The notes under the pieces: generated by a model
Told to the model about the DNA's origin: nothing
The model's database searches: none
The model's input: only the letters and a program-made list of their open reading frames with translations
Origin: an uncultured Lachnospiraceae bacterium
GTDB taxonomy: Bacteria > Bacillota > Clostridia > Lachnospirales > Lachnospiraceae
Reading direction: 5' to 3'
Length of the DNA: 64,000 nt
Assembly: GCA_910584205.1 (NCBI GenBank)
Contig: CAJUAA010000004.1
Location: 62,001-126,000, forward strand
Shown: one piece after another, positions 50,498-59,576 of the stretch
How the letters are laid out: each line of letters opens with the position of its first letter
How positions within the stretch are numbered: the first letter of the stretch is position 1
Position numbers and translations under genes: made by a program

Positions 50498-50516
50498 CCA
50501 CTCCACTTTGTCTCTG

Positions 50517-53500
50517 TCACCGTCCATTTGCCTGCCGCAGAAGCTGAGCGGCCCTGTTGAGATCTTTCGGCACGCCCCGGCCTTTCTCATAACAGTCCGC
50601 CAGGCTGCGCTGGGCCTCCGCGTATCCCTGCTCCGCGGAAAGCCCGAACCAGTAGGCGGCCAGATCCCAGCTCTGAGGGATTCCACAGCCGTTGGCATAA
50701 TAAGTTCCCAGATTGTACTGGGCGTACATATGCCCCTGTTCCGCCGCCTGACGGTACCAGTAGACCGCCTGTTCCCGGTTCTGTTCCACGCCGTCTCCGT
50801 TGGCATAGCGGACGCCCAGGTCGTTCTGCGCATCCGCATAGCCCTGCTCCGCCGACTTCCGCAGCCAGAAGATCGATTCCTCCAGCGACCGGCTGACGCC
50901 CTCTCCGTTATAAAAGCACCGGGAAAGATTACGCTGTCCGACGCACTGACCCTGCTCTGCGGCTTTCCGGTACCAGTAGACGGCCTGTTCCCAGTCCTGC
51001 TCCACGCCTTCTCCGTTGGCGTAGCAGACGCCCAGATCGTTCTGCGCATCGCTGTTCCCCTGTTCCGCCGCTTTCCGCAGCCAGAAGACCGCCCGTTCCA
51101 GAGACCGTTCCACGCCCTGCCCGTTATAATACCGCCAGAACAGGTTGTATTGGCCATTCATATGCCCCTGTTCCGCCGCTTTCCGGTACCAGTACGCCGC
51201 CCACTCCCAGCTCTGCTCTACTCCGTCTCCGCCTGAGAAACGGACGCCCAGGTCATTCTGGGCATCGCTGTTCCCCTGTTCCGCCGCTTTCCGCAGCCAG
51301 AATGCGGAGGTTTCCAAAGACCGTTCCACGCCATTTCCATTGTAATAACATAAGGACAGATTGTACTGGGCGCAGGAAAGCCCATCTTCCGCGGCCTTCC
51401 GATACCAGTAGACCGCCCGTTCCTGATCCTGCTCCACTCCGTCTCCGTTGGCATAACGGATACCCAGAACATTTTGGGCGTCGTTGTCTCCCTGCCCGGC
51501 CGCCCGCTCCAGCCAGACCGCCGATTCCTCCGGTGACCGATCGGTTCCCTGGCCGTTGTAACAGCACCAGGATAAATTGCTCTGTCCATACCGGTCTCCC
51601 TGTTCCGCGGCTTTCCGGTACCAGTAGACCGCCTGTTCCCAGTTCTGCTCCACACCCTGGCCGTTGGCGTAGCAGACGCCCAGTATGTTCTGGGCATCCA
51701 CATATCCACGCGTTGCCGCTTTCTCGAACCAGTACACTGCTTCCTCGAACGACTGTTCCACGCCCTGGCCGTTAAAATACAGCCATGCCAGATTATTCTG
51801 GCTGCACGCATTGCCGCTCTCCGCCGCCTTCCGGTACCAGTAGATCGCCTGTTCCCAGTCCTGTTCCACCCCGTATCCGTTGGCATACTGGACGCCCAGA
51901 TCATTCTGGGCATCTGCAAAGCCCTGCTCCGCCGCTCTCCGATACCAGGCAGTCGCCTGGCCCTGATCCTGCTCCACGCCCTGGCCCGTACTGTAGCATC
52001 TGGCAAGCCAGTACTGGCTGTTGCTGTTTCCCTGCTCCGCGGCTTTCCGATACCAGTAGACCGCCTGTTCCCAGCTCTGTTCCACTCCGTCTCCGTTGGC
52101 ATAACGGATGGCCAGCTCATTCTGAGCGTCCGCATAGCCCTGCTCCGCCGCTTTTCGAAACCATTCTGCCGCCTGTTCCGGAGATTCTTCCGTCCCCTGG
52201 CCGTTGTAACAGCGCCAGGCAAGGTTATACTGGCCAAAGACATTCCCCTGTTCCGCCGCCTGACGGTACCACTGCACGGCCTGTACCCAGCTCTTTCTCA
52301 CTCCGTCTCCGTTGGCAAAGCGCACGCCAAGTTCATTCTGAGCATCGGAATGCCCCTGCTCCGCCGCCTTCCGGAACCAGGCCGCCGCCACTTTGGGCGC
52401 CGGCTCCACGCCGTCGCCGTTGTAATAGCAAAGCGCAAGCCGATACTGGCCGCAGGCGTCTCCCTGCTCCGCCGCACGGCGATACCACCGCACCGCTTTC
52501 TTCCAGTCCTGCGGCACTCCATTGCCGTCCGCGTAATGTTCCGCCAGCCTGGTCTGCGCCTGCGGATCTCCGTTCTCTGCGCCTGCGGTCAGCTCTTCGA
52601 TCTCCTGCCGGCTCTCCTGATTCAGACGTTCCTCCAGCCGGAGCATCTCCCTGCGGCGGCTCTCCGCCTCCCGCTGCCGAAGCTCCTCTTCCTTTCTCCG
52701 AAGCTCTTCCTCTTTGCGCCGCAGCTCTTCCTCCATGCGGCGAAGCTGTTCCTCCATGGGACTGCCCGGAGAACTGTCCCGGGCAGGGACTGGTTCCGGT
52801 TCTGTCACCGGTTCCCTGTCCGGCTCCGACGCCAAAGGCTCTGATTCCTCCGGAAATTCCTGCGACATCCTGCGGATCTTCGTTTCCTGAGACAGTTCCC
52901 GGGACGGGTACAGCTTGATGTCGTTGTTTTTGTCATTGACAAAATTGCTGGTCAGAACTTCCGCGCAGTCTTCCGGCGAAAGAAACGCCTGGATGTTTGG
53001 CATGTCCCTGCATTCGGCAAAGATCAGTTCATACATGGTCGTGACGATATCGTGCCGGTCACAGATCTCGTCCAGCATGTCCCTGACCGCGTCCGCGTCC
53101 CGGTATTTCTTATAATGGCTGTCCAGCACGAACCGCTGGAAAACCGCGCTTTCCGGCGGAGACATCTCTATGGTGTCCTTTACGCTCTCTGTCCGGACCT
53201 GGTCGGAATAGATATAGGAAAGTATCTGCTGGAGACTTTCCATCTCCGGCTGAAGCGCCACATAGAAAACCGGAAGGGGCTTCCCGTGCCGGCGCTGCAT
53301 CTTGTCCGTGCGGTTGGCAAGCTGTTCCATCAGGCACGCATAACTGCGCATATAGCTGATGCTCAGGAATGTAATCATTCCCTTGCAGAAACTGTCGCGA
53401 AACAGGCGTTCCTGAAAATTTTTCAGCCAGCTGGCAGACTGATTCTCCATAAATTCCACATCGATGTAGACGTTAATCCCCTGTTCCCTCAGTGCCAGCA

Positions 53501-53618
53501 CGGTAGGATAGACTTTCTCCCAGTCCCGGCTGGCATAGCTGACAAAGACATAGTCCTGATTGGGCTTCCAGCCGTTGCGCATCTGCGCATGATAATGTTG
53601 TTTTAAAGAATCATTCAT
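50517..53618 (-). CDS. TIR-domain protein with coiled coil and 19 SEL1 repeats
   Basis: 1033 residues. Residues about 20-145 form a TIR-like domain: DYVFVSYASRDWEKVYPTV (strand A, box 1), GINVYIDVEF, and FLSISYMRSYACLMEQL, where Glu98 fits the NADase glutamate. Residues about 285-345 are a highly charged coiled coil (repeats of RRKEEEL). Residues 348-1033 are nineteen 36-residue SEL1 repeats. TIR enzymes cleave NAD in immunity, while SEL1 arrays bind peptides or proteins, so this may be a sensor-effector of a defence or signalling pathway. The ATG at 53642 lacks an SD; GGGGGAGG lies 12 bases before 53618. It follows rluD by about 30 bases. Confidence 0.85.
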   Translation of the reverse strand: MNDSLKQHYHAQMRNGWKPNQDYVFVSYASRDWEKVYPTVLALREQGINVYIDVEFMENQSASWLKNFQERLFRDSFCKGMITFLSISYMRSYACLMEQLANRTDKMQRRHGKPLPVFYVALQPEMESLQQILSYIYSDQVRTESVKDTIEMSPPESAVFQRFVLDSHYKKYRDADAVRDMLDEICDRHDIVTTMYELIFAECRDMPNIQAFLSPEDCAEVLTSNFVNDKNNDIKLYPSRELSQETKIRRMSQEFPEESEPLASEPDREPVTEPEPVPARDSSPGSPMEEQLRRMEEELRRKEEELRRKEEELRQREAESRRREMLRLEERLNQESRQEIEELTAGAENGDPQAQTRLAEHYADGNGVPQDWKKAVRWYRRAAEQGDACGQYRLALCYYNGDGVEPAPKVAAAWFRKAAEQGHSDAQNELGVRFANGDGVRKSWVQAVQWYRQAAEQGNVFGQYNLAWRCYNGQGTEESPEQAAEWFRKAAEQGYADAQNELAIRYANGDGVEQSWEQAVYWYRKAAEQGNSNSQYWLARCYSTGQGVEQDQGQATAWYRRAAEQGFADAQNDLGVQYANGYGVEQDWEQAIYWYRKAAESGNACSQNNLAWLYFNGQGVEQSFEEAVYWFEKAATRGYVDAQNILGVCYANGQGVEQNWEQAVYWYRKAAEQGDRYGQSNLSWCCYNGQGTDRSPEESAVWLERAAGQGDNDAQNVLGIRYANGDGVEQDQERAVYWYRKAAEDGLSCAQYNLSLCYYNGNGVERSLETSAFWLRKAAEQGNSDAQNDLGVRFSGGDGVEQSWEWAAYWYRKAAEQGHMNGQYNLFWRYYNGQGVERSLERAVFWLRKAAEQGNSDAQNDLGVCYANGEGVEQDWEQAVYWYRKAAEQGQCVGQRNLSRCFYNGEGVSRSLEESIFWLRKSAEQGYADAQNDLGVRYANGDGVEQNREQAVYWYRQAAEQGHMYAQYNLGTYYANGCGIPQSWDLAAYWFGLSAEQGYAEAQRSLADCYEKGRGVPKDLNRAAQLLRQANGR
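50520..52577 (-). repeat. Coding tandem array of 19 SEL1 units with a 216-base super-period
   Basis: Units of 108 bases encode the 36-residue repeats. From unit 3 to about unit 17, odd units read like DAQN-LGVRYANGDGVEQ-WEQAVYWYRKAAEQG and even units like GQYNL-CYYNGQGVERSLE-AVFWLRKAAEQG. The effective period is therefore two units (72 residues, 216 bases). Units 18-19 are more diverged. Confidence 0.9.
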
Positions 53619-53651
53619 CCTCTCAGTGATCCTCCCCCACATAAGCTGTTT

Positions 53652-54593
53652 TTATGATACAATATCCGACGGTTTTTGACAAGCCGAAAGCCTTGCCAGC
53701 AGCTTGTGGAAATAGTCCGGCAGCGGTGCCTCGGCTTCGATATATGCCCCTGTGGCCGGGTGCACCAGGCCCAATACCCGGGCGTGAAGCGCCTGCCCTT
53801 CCAGATGAAAAGGATCCTTCGACGGCCCGTATACCGTATCTCCCAGGATTGGATGGCGGATGGACGCCATATGCACCCGGATCTGGTGCGTACGCCCGGT
53901 TTCCAGGCGGCATTCAATCAGTGTATGGGCCCGAAAACGCTGCAGCACCCGGTAATGCGTCACCGCCCGTTTTCCGTTCTTCACCCCGGCCGCCATCTTC
54001 TTACGCTCCGTCGGATGCCTGCCGATGGGCGCGTCCACCGTCCCTTCCTCTTCCCGGATGACGCCCGCCACCACAGCCACGTACCTGCGGGTGATCGTGT
54101 GCTCCTTCAGCTGGTTTGCTACATGGTTGTGAGCGCGGTCATTTTTGCAGACCACCAGAGCCCCGGTCGTATCCCGGTCAATCCTGTGGACAATCCCGGG
54201 GCGCATGACGCCGTTAATCCCGGACAGCTGTCCCCTGCAGTGATACAAAACCGCGTTCACCAGTGTTCCGGTCCGGTGTCCCGCGGCAGGATGCACCACC
54301 ATCCCCTTTGGTTTATTCACAATCAGAAGGTCCTTATCCTCATACAGAATATCCAGAGGAATGTTTTCCGCCGGAATGACCGGCGTCTCCGGTTCCGGAA
54401 GAAAGATCTCGATCTGATCCTCCCCGTCCACCCGGTAGCTGGCTTTCACCGGTTTCCCGTTTACCAGAACGCCGCCCTCCCGGATCAGTTTCTGAAGAAA
54501 AGACCTGGACTGGTCCGAAAGGACAGCGCCCAGGTATTTGTCAATCCGTTCATCCACGGAATTCTCGTCTGCTTCCAGCCGTATCAGGCTCAT
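53652..54593 (-). CDS. rluD: Ribosomal large-subunit pseudouridine synthase RluD family
   Basis: 313 residues: S4-like domain (1-75, RIDKYLGAVLSDQSRSFLQKLI) and catalytic domain with the aspartate motif GIVHRIDRDTTGALVV and LETGRTHQIRVHMASI. The ATG at 54593 overlaps the lspA stop (ATGA) and has GAGGG upstream. lspA-rluD pairing is usual in Firmicutes. Confidence 0.96.
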   Translation of the reverse strand: MSLIRLEADENSVDERIDKYLGAVLSDQSRSFLQKLIREGGVLVNGKPVKASYRVDGEDQIEIFLPEPETPVIPAENIPLDILYEDKDLLIVNKPKGMVVHPAAGHRTGTLVNAVLYHCRGQLSGINGVMRPGIVHRIDRDTTGALVVCKNDRAHNHVANQLKEHTITRRYVAVVAGVIREEEGTVDAPIGRHPTERKKMAAGVKNGKRAVTHYRVLQRFRAHTLIECRLETGRTHQIRVHMASIRHPILGDTVYGPSKDPFHLEGQALHARVLGLVHPATGAYIEAEAPLPDYFHKLLARLSACQKPSDIVS

Positions 54594-55108
54594 TTCTTTT
54601 CCCTCTTTCCTTTGTTCAGCAGGCGGTTCAGATCCTCGTCCCGGTAGACAAACAGAATCAGAACTGCCAGCACCGCCGTTCCCACGCTCACATAGATATC
54701 CGCCACATTGAAGATGGGAAAATTGATCAGGCTGAAATAGAAAAAATCCACCACATAGGACAGCCGGAGACGATCGATCATATTTCCCCATGCGCCGGCA
54801 AGGATAAAGACGGCGATAATCCTGAGCGGCAGAAACATCCGGTCCTCCGACACATGGCGGAAAAAGTAAAGAGCTGCCGCGAATACCAGAAGCCCGGTCA
54901 GAAGAAAGAACATCTGCTGTCCCTGGAGCATCCCGAACGCTGCCCCCCGGTTCTCCAGATACCGAAGTTCAAACACCCCGTCCCACAGGACATACGCGTC
55001 CCTGCCTTTCAGAAACCGGACTGCAAGACTTTTTGTCCACTGATCAAAACCGATCAGGAGCAGCGTCAGAAGAGCGGCTGCCCACTGCCGGTACATCCAT
55101 CTGTTCAT
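54590..55108 (-). CDS. lspA: Lipoprotein signal peptidase
   Basis: 172 residues with four membrane helices. Catalytic aspartates are in GNMIDRLRLSYVVDFF and FNVADIYVSVG; NRGAAFG is typical. The ATG at 55108 overlaps the aroB stop (ATGA); the frame is open further upstream but inside aroB. It processes lipoproteins such as those encoded at 14059 and 59577. Confidence 0.97.
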   Translation of the reverse strand: MNRWMYRQWAAALLTLLLIGFDQWTKSLAVRFLKGRDAYVLWDGVFELRYLENRGAAFGMLQGQQMFFLLTGLLVFAAALYFFRHVSEDRMFLPLRIIAVFILAGAWGNMIDRLRLSYVVDFFYFSLINFPIFNVADIYVSVGTAVLAVLILFVYRDEDLNRLLNKGKREKK

Positions 55109-56247
55109 GTCCTGTTCTCCTTCTCTCTGTCTTTTGCACCGGGATGTTCCCGGCGGCATACATACCGAACAGCTTCCAGAAGCTCTTCGTCCGACACATC
55201 CTTTGCCACAAACGCTTCCCCGATTTTCTTAAGCAGTACGAACTTAATCTTTCCCGCTTCCATCTTCTTATCCAGCTTTGTGGCTTTCAGAACCTCCTCC
55301 GGCTGAAGGCCCGACACCCGGACCGGGAGTCCGTATCCGGACAGAAGCGCTTCTGTCCGTCTGTGTTCCTCCTCCGTAAGGAACCCCCGCTTCCAGGAGA
55401 TCCAGGACGCCGCCGCGCATCCGATAGACACGCATTCTCCGTGCTGCAGTTCAAAGTCCTTCAGCTTCTCCACTGCGTGGCCTGCCGTATGGCCGAAATT
55501 CAGCCATGCCCGGATGCCCTGTTCTGTAGGATCTTCCTCCACTACCTGCTTCTTGATCCGGCAGCTTTCATGGATCATATGCAGCAGGCTCTTGTAGTCT
55601 CCTTCCATCACCGGACCGCAGTGTTCCAGAAGCCAGTCAAAATACGCCCGGTCCTGGATCAGGCCGTGCTTGATGATCTCCGCCATGCCGGAGGAAAATT
55701 GTCTCTTGGGAAGGCTTTTCAGTACCGAAAGATTCATATAGACAAGCTTCGGCATATGGAACGCCCCTACCATATTCTTGTAGGCGTCAAAATCCACGCC
55801 GGTCTTTCCGCCGATGCTGGAATCCACCTGCGATAACAGCGTGGTCGGGATCTGTATAAAATCAACCCCCCGCAGATAGGTGGCCGCGGCAAATCCGGTC
55901 AGATCCCCCGTAACGCCTCCTCCCAGAGCCGCCAGCATGTCCTTCCGGTCGTATGCCTCCCGGATCAGGTGTTCATAAAGGCTGCGTACCGTATCCAATG
56001 TCTTGTGTTCCTCTCCCGCCGGAAAGACATACAGGGAGACTTTTTTGCAGCACTCTTCCAATATCTTTTTCACAGGCTCTGCATACAGCTTCGCCACAGC
56101 GGAATCCGTCACGATACAAAGTTTCCTGTTCTCAGGATGAAGCTCCTTCAGGGCTTCGGTCAGTTTTACAAAATCCGGCTCCAGCCAGATCGAATAGCAG
56201 GGTTTTCCGTCTTTCTTTACTTCCAGTTTTCTGCTGTTCTGGTTCAT
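55105..56247 (-). CDS. aroB: 3-dehydroquinate synthase
   Basis: Second step of the shikimate pathway, 380 residues. ALGGGVTGDLTGFAAATYLRG, PTTLLSQVDSSIGGKTGVD and the metal ligands in LNFGHTAGHAVE are present. GGAGGG five bases before the ATG at 56247 fixes the start, although the frame opens at 56325. It is coupled to lspA. The rest of the pathway is not in the window. Confidence 0.97.
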   Translation of the reverse strand: MNQNSRKLEVKKDGKPCYSIWLEPDFVKLTEALKELHPENRKLCIVTDSAVAKLYAEPVKKILEECCKKVSLYVFPAGEEHKTLDTVRSLYEHLIREAYDRKDMLAALGGGVTGDLTGFAAATYLRGVDFIQIPTTLLSQVDSSIGGKTGVDFDAYKNMVGAFHMPKLVYMNLSVLKSLPKRQFSSGMAEIIKHGLIQDRAYFDWLLEHCGPVMEGDYKSLLHMIHESCRIKKQVVEEDPTEQGIRAWLNFGHTAGHAVEKLKDFELQHGECVSIGCAAASWISWKRGFLTEEEHRRTEALLSGYGLPVRVSGLQPEEVLKATKLDKKMEAGKIKFVLLKKIGEAFVAKDVSDEELLEAVRYVCRREHPGAKDREKENRT

Positions 56248-56287
56248 GATCCCTCCTGTTTTCCATAAAAAAACTGCCGCAAAATAT

Positions 56288-56331
56288 GGTTCCAGGCGTC
56301 CGATCCGGCCAGCCGGCGGACACATGAAACC
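56288..56331 (-). other. Strongly structured leader between sepF and aroB
   Basis: On the minus strand GGTTTC...TGTCCG...CCGG can pair with CCGG...CGGAC...GAACC to form a long imperfect hairpin. TTTTGCGGCAGTTTTTTT follows, just before the aroB SD. It may be a leaky terminator or an attenuator. Confidence 0.4.
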
Positions 56332-56366
56332 ATCTCTCCTGTGACAGTCTCTTTGATCTTCTGTAA

Positions 56367-56888
56367 CTATATGGTTGGAATATCAAACGCACCGGATATG
56401 ATATCCTGAAAATCTCCGGAGATATCTACGCTCTTCGGCGTCATGATAAATATGTAATTGGATACTTTCTGAAGATTTCCTCCAATCGCATAACAGGACC
56501 CCGACGCAAAATCGATGATGCGCTGCGCCAAATCCACATCCAGCCCTTCAAAATTCAGGACCACCGTGCATTGACTGAGCAGCGTATCCGTAATTTCCCT
56601 TGCCTCGTCGAACAGCGTGGGCTTAAATACGCAGACCTCCATCCCGCTGCTGGTCTTCCGGGAACGCATGGGGGTGATTCTGGACTGCTGCTTTACGTTC
56701 CTGACCTTGCTGGACTCCGTTACCAGATCGTCTTCCATATCATAATCATAGTCCCGTTCTTTCTTTTTGAACACACTGCCCCGCTTCGGCCGCTCTTCCT
56801 CATAGTCATCATCAAAATCATCATAATCGTCATCGTAGTCGTCGCCGCCCAGATGCATGGTATCCATGATTTTATCTAAAAATCCCAT
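56367..56888 (-). CDS. sepF: Cell division protein SepF
   Basis: 173 residues. The N-terminal amphipathic helix MGFLDKIMDTMHLG would bind membrane, a very acidic linker (DDYDDDYDDFDDDYEEE) follows, and the C-terminal SepF domain includes VVLNFEGLDVDLAQRIIDFASGSCYAIGG. It bundles FtsZ at the septum. It lies 12 bases after the YggS-family gene, the usual ylmE-sepF order. GGAG precedes the ATG. Confidence 0.96.
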   Translation of the reverse strand: MGFLDKIMDTMHLGGDDYDDDYDDFDDDYEEERPKRGSVFKKKERDYDYDMEDDLVTESSKVRNVKQQSRITPMRSRKTSSGMEVCVFKPTLFDEAREITDTLLSQCTVVLNFEGLDVDLAQRIIDFASGSCYAIGGNLQKVSNYIFIMTPKSVDISGDFQDIISGAFDIPTI

Positions 56889-56900
56889 ACTGATTCTCCT

Positions 56901-57593
56901 TTACACGGTATAATTGCGGTCGCCGAAAATGCCGGTTCCCACGCGTACCATTGTTGCTCCCTCCTCAATGGCGACCTGATAGTCTCCGGTCATACCCATT
57001 GACAACACATCCATATGTACATTATCAATGTTTTTCATTTTAATGTCAACAGCCAATTTACATAATCTTCGAAATATCGGACGATTTGCTTCCGGATCCT
57101 CCACATACGGAGCGATCGTCATCAGCCCCTGGACATGGATGTTTGGCAGAAGCGCCGCCTTTCTGACCAGTTCCTCCGTATCCTCGACCTTCACGCCGAA
57201 CTTGCTTTCTTCTTCCGCCACATTTACTTCCACCAGTATGGACGCCTGTATGTCCTTTTTTACGGCCTCTTTGCTGATCTCCTCCGCCAGCCGCAGGGAA
57301 TCCACGGAGTGGATCAGCACCGCCCTGCCGACCACATATTTCACTTTATTCCGCTGAAGATGTCCGATGAGATGCCAGCGCAGGTCCTTCGGAAGCTGTT
57401 CGTATTTTTCACACAGCTCCTGCACCTTGTTTTCGCCAAAATCTACCGCTCCGGCATCCACCGCTTCCCGGATCATGGAAACCGGCTTGGTCTTGCTGAC
57501 CGCGATCAGCGTCACTTCCGACCGGTCTCTGCCGCTCCGTTCACATGCTTTCCGTACGTTTTCTTCCACGTCCCTGTAATTTTCCGCGATCAT
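56901..57593 (-). CDS. YggS/YlmE family PLP-binding protein
   Basis: 230 residues. PLP lysine is in LIAVSKTKP (Lys34), with DFGENKVQE, WHLIGHLQRNKVK and SMGMTGDYQVAIEEGATMVRVGTGIFG also conserved. It maintains pyridoxal-phosphate balance. It sits just upstream of sepF, as in many Firmicutes. Confidence 0.96.
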   Translation of the reverse strand: MIAENYRDVEENVRKACERSGRDRSEVTLIAVSKTKPVSMIREAVDAGAVDFGENKVQELCEKYEQLPKDLRWHLIGHLQRNKVKYVVGRAVLIHSVDSLRLAEEISKEAVKKDIQASILVEVNVAEEESKFGVKVEDTEELVRKAALLPNIHVQGLMTIAPYVEDPEANRPIFRRLCKLAVDIKMKNIDNVHMDVLSMGMTGDYQVAIEEGATMVRVGTGIFGDRNYTV

Positions 57594-57604
57594 TTTACAC
57601 TCTC

Positions 57605-59014
57605 CTATCTGTAGACGACTTCGTCTTCCGACACTGCCTCTCCGTTTAACACGATTCTGTCATATACCGTCAGACCATAGCTGGTTCCTTCCTCCACCAG
57701 CGTAAACTCTTCATTCTGGTACAGAATGTTGATCTGCCGGAACTGGGTGTACCCTTTATTGATATTGTAGACCCCCTGAAGGGTACGGTTCACTCCGATC
57801 TGGAACCGCTCCTGCGTATCCGGCTCCACCAGATACGCGCCCATGGGAAGCTTTTCTTTTCCATCGGAAACATCCGATTCTCTGGGATCTACATAATAGT
57901 TTTCCTCATCTGCATAATACAGGGTTGTTGTCACAAATTCTACAGAAGCCTGTCCGTTCTCGTCGTAGACTTCCTTCATGAACCCCTTTTCATCCTCCTG
58001 TTCCACCAGAAATTTCTGCGGAATCAGATAGAATTCTTTCTCCACAATGGCGCTGTTGGGAATCTTCAGTCCCGTCTCGTCATCGATCAGAAACTCCACC
58101 TCGATATACCGAAGATCCGCAAAACGGACCATGGAATTGTTGAAGTCCAGTCTGGCACAGGGCGTCGCCCCCACATAGATCACGGAGAAATCCGCCCACG
58201 CGGTCGTATGGTCCCTTGTAAATTCCACTTCCAGGAACTTTCGTTCTTCCTGCTGAAATCCCGCCGCCTCTTCCTCACTGAGCGGGATGACCAGGCTCCA
58301 TTTTTCTTCGGTAGCCAGCTTGTACACCGGCTCTCCCTCCTGGATCAGCTCTTTTTTCAGATTCTGTTTTTCGTAGCCGGAAGGGTCCAGCATCTCTTCG
58401 GTCAGTCCTTCCACGGTCAGATCCTCGAAGCCGTCCATATAGTATTCCAGTATCCCGATGTTCTCCGGATAGACCCGCGTGAACATGGAATCCTCCCCTG
58501 CATCCTCCAGACTCTCCAGCATATTCTGGTTCATCAGATCCATGACAGAACCCTGAAGGGAGGACTGGAAATCATAGGTTCTGGAAAATTCCAGCTCGTT
58601 ATACTCGCTCATATAGCTGCGGATGCTTCCTCTGATGACGGAAAAATTATCATCGGTCAGATCCACGTTTTCCGCATTCTGCCGGATCAGCGCATTGATC
58701 TCTCCCTTTTCATCGATCGTGTAGACCAGCGAGGAACCGGATACCCGTTCCCCTTCTCTCGCGTAATAGCTCACATAGCCGGAAGTCCCCGCGTAGTAGA
58801 CGGATTCCTGCCGGACTGCCACACCTGTGTAGGTATGGTTGACTGCCAGGCTTCCGGCACTGACCTCATATCCGGCAATGTGCTCCGTGCTCATGCCCAT
58901 ATAACAGACCACACAGATATAGACCGCAACCGCGCCGAAAAAGACAAGGTCAATGTTAATCGGACGTTTTCTTCTTACGCTGACAATCTTACTTCTCTTT
59001 CGGCGCCCTGCCAT
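57605..59014 (-). CDS. HlyD-like membrane adaptor protein
   Basis: 469 residues. Basic N terminus, one membrane helix (about 20-41, IDLVFFGAVAVYICVVCYMG), then a barrel-sandwich half motif (SGYVSYYAREGERVSGSSLVYTI), a helical stretch and later beta domains. This is the layout of HlyD-type periplasmic adaptors. There is no partner ABC or RND transporter gene next to it; its constant neighbour is the sepF cluster. A role at the division site or in envelope assembly is only inference. Confidence 0.75.
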   Translation of the reverse strand: MAGRRKRSKIVSVRRKRPINIDLVFFGAVAVYICVVCYMGMSTEHIAGYEVSAGSLAVNHTYTGVAVRQESVYYAGTSGYVSYYAREGERVSGSSLVYTIDEKGEINALIRQNAENVDLTDDNFSVIRGSIRSYMSEYNELEFSRTYDFQSSLQGSVMDLMNQNMLESLEDAGEDSMFTRVYPENIGILEYYMDGFEDLTVEGLTEEMLDPSGYEKQNLKKELIQEGEPVYKLATEEKWSLVIPLSEEEAAGFQQEERKFLEVEFTRDHTTAWADFSVIYVGATPCARLDFNNSMVRFADLRYIEVEFLIDDETGLKIPNSAIVEKEFYLIPQKFLVEQEDEKGFMKEVYDENGQASVEFVTTTLYYADEENYYVDPRESDVSDGKEKLPMGAYLVEPDTQERFQIGVNRTLQGVYNINKGYTQFRQINILYQNEEFTLVEEGTSYGLTVYDRIVLNGEAVSEDEVVYR

Positions 59015-59040
59015 GCAACATACTCCTCCATATCACCAAA

Positions 59041-59075
59041 AATAAAACGGATGTCCTCTTTTCGGGCATCCGTTT
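59041..59075 (-). terminator. Rho-independent terminator after the small P-loop gene
   Basis: AAACGGATG (59045-59053) pairs with CATCCGTTT (59067-59075); on the minus strand TATTTTT follows. Confidence 0.75.
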
Positions 59076-59097
59076 GTATGTATCGGTCTCAAAACTC

Positions 59098-59508
59098 TCA
59101 AATCACCTGAGTTCTGGCAAATTCCGGCAGCTCATCCATACTCAATGATACGCTGAGCACGATCTTCACCTTAAACTGATCGCTGATCCTGTTCAGCTGG
59201 GTAAGGACATCGGATATATCCTGGCCTTCCAGCTTCGCGATCTTCAAAAATCCGTCCAGGTACATCGCTTCCAGATCATAATCCTGAGAACAGATGCCGC
59301 AGAGAAAACCAATAAACTGATCCGTATTCTGAATCGGATACTCTGATACATTAATCAGGCGGACCCTGTTGTCCAGCTCATGAATATTCTGGGCTGATTT
59401 ATCCAGGTATACAAGATTGCCTTCCGCAGTCTTCACTGCTTCGTGCACGTAATCCAGCATCTTCTTTGTCTTTCCTTCACCCTTAACTCCTATTATCAAC
59501 TGTACCAT
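59098..59508 (-). CDS. Small P-loop protein of unknown function
   Basis: 136 residues. Walker A GVKGEGKT at 7-14, right at the N terminus, and a later hydrophobic strand ending in an acidic residue (KVKIVLSVSLSMDELPEF). It resembles a minimal ATPase or nucleotide kinase core without further domains. It has its own near-consensus promoter and terminator, so it is a single-gene unit. AAGGAGG precedes the ATG. Confidence 0.8.
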   Translation of the reverse strand: MVQLIIGVKGEGKTKKMLDYVHEAVKTAEGNLVYLDKSAQNIHELDNRVRLINVSEYPIQNTDQFIGFLCGICSQDYDLEAMYLDGFLKIAKLEGQDISDVLTQLNRISDQFKVKIVLSVSLSMDELPEFARTQVI

Positions 59509-59544
59509 AGTTTGCCCTCCTTAGGTTCCTGACTTGTTAGTCAT

Positions 59545-59573
59545 ATTATACCATCCAGAGGGTCAGAATACAA
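59545..59573 (-). promoter_or_regulatory. Predicted promoter of the small P-loop gene
   Basis: TTGTAT (59573-59568) and TATAAT (59550-59545) on the minus strand, 17 bases apart. The -35 element lies four bases after the stop of the upstream carboxypeptidase gene. Confidence 0.65.
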
Positions 59574-59576
59574 GAA

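Noticed and set aside
50520..52577. Regular 108-base repeats that could suggest a CRISPR array or satellite
   Set aside because: The repeats stay in one open frame and encode SEL1 units; there are no short identical repeats with unique spacers and no cas genes.
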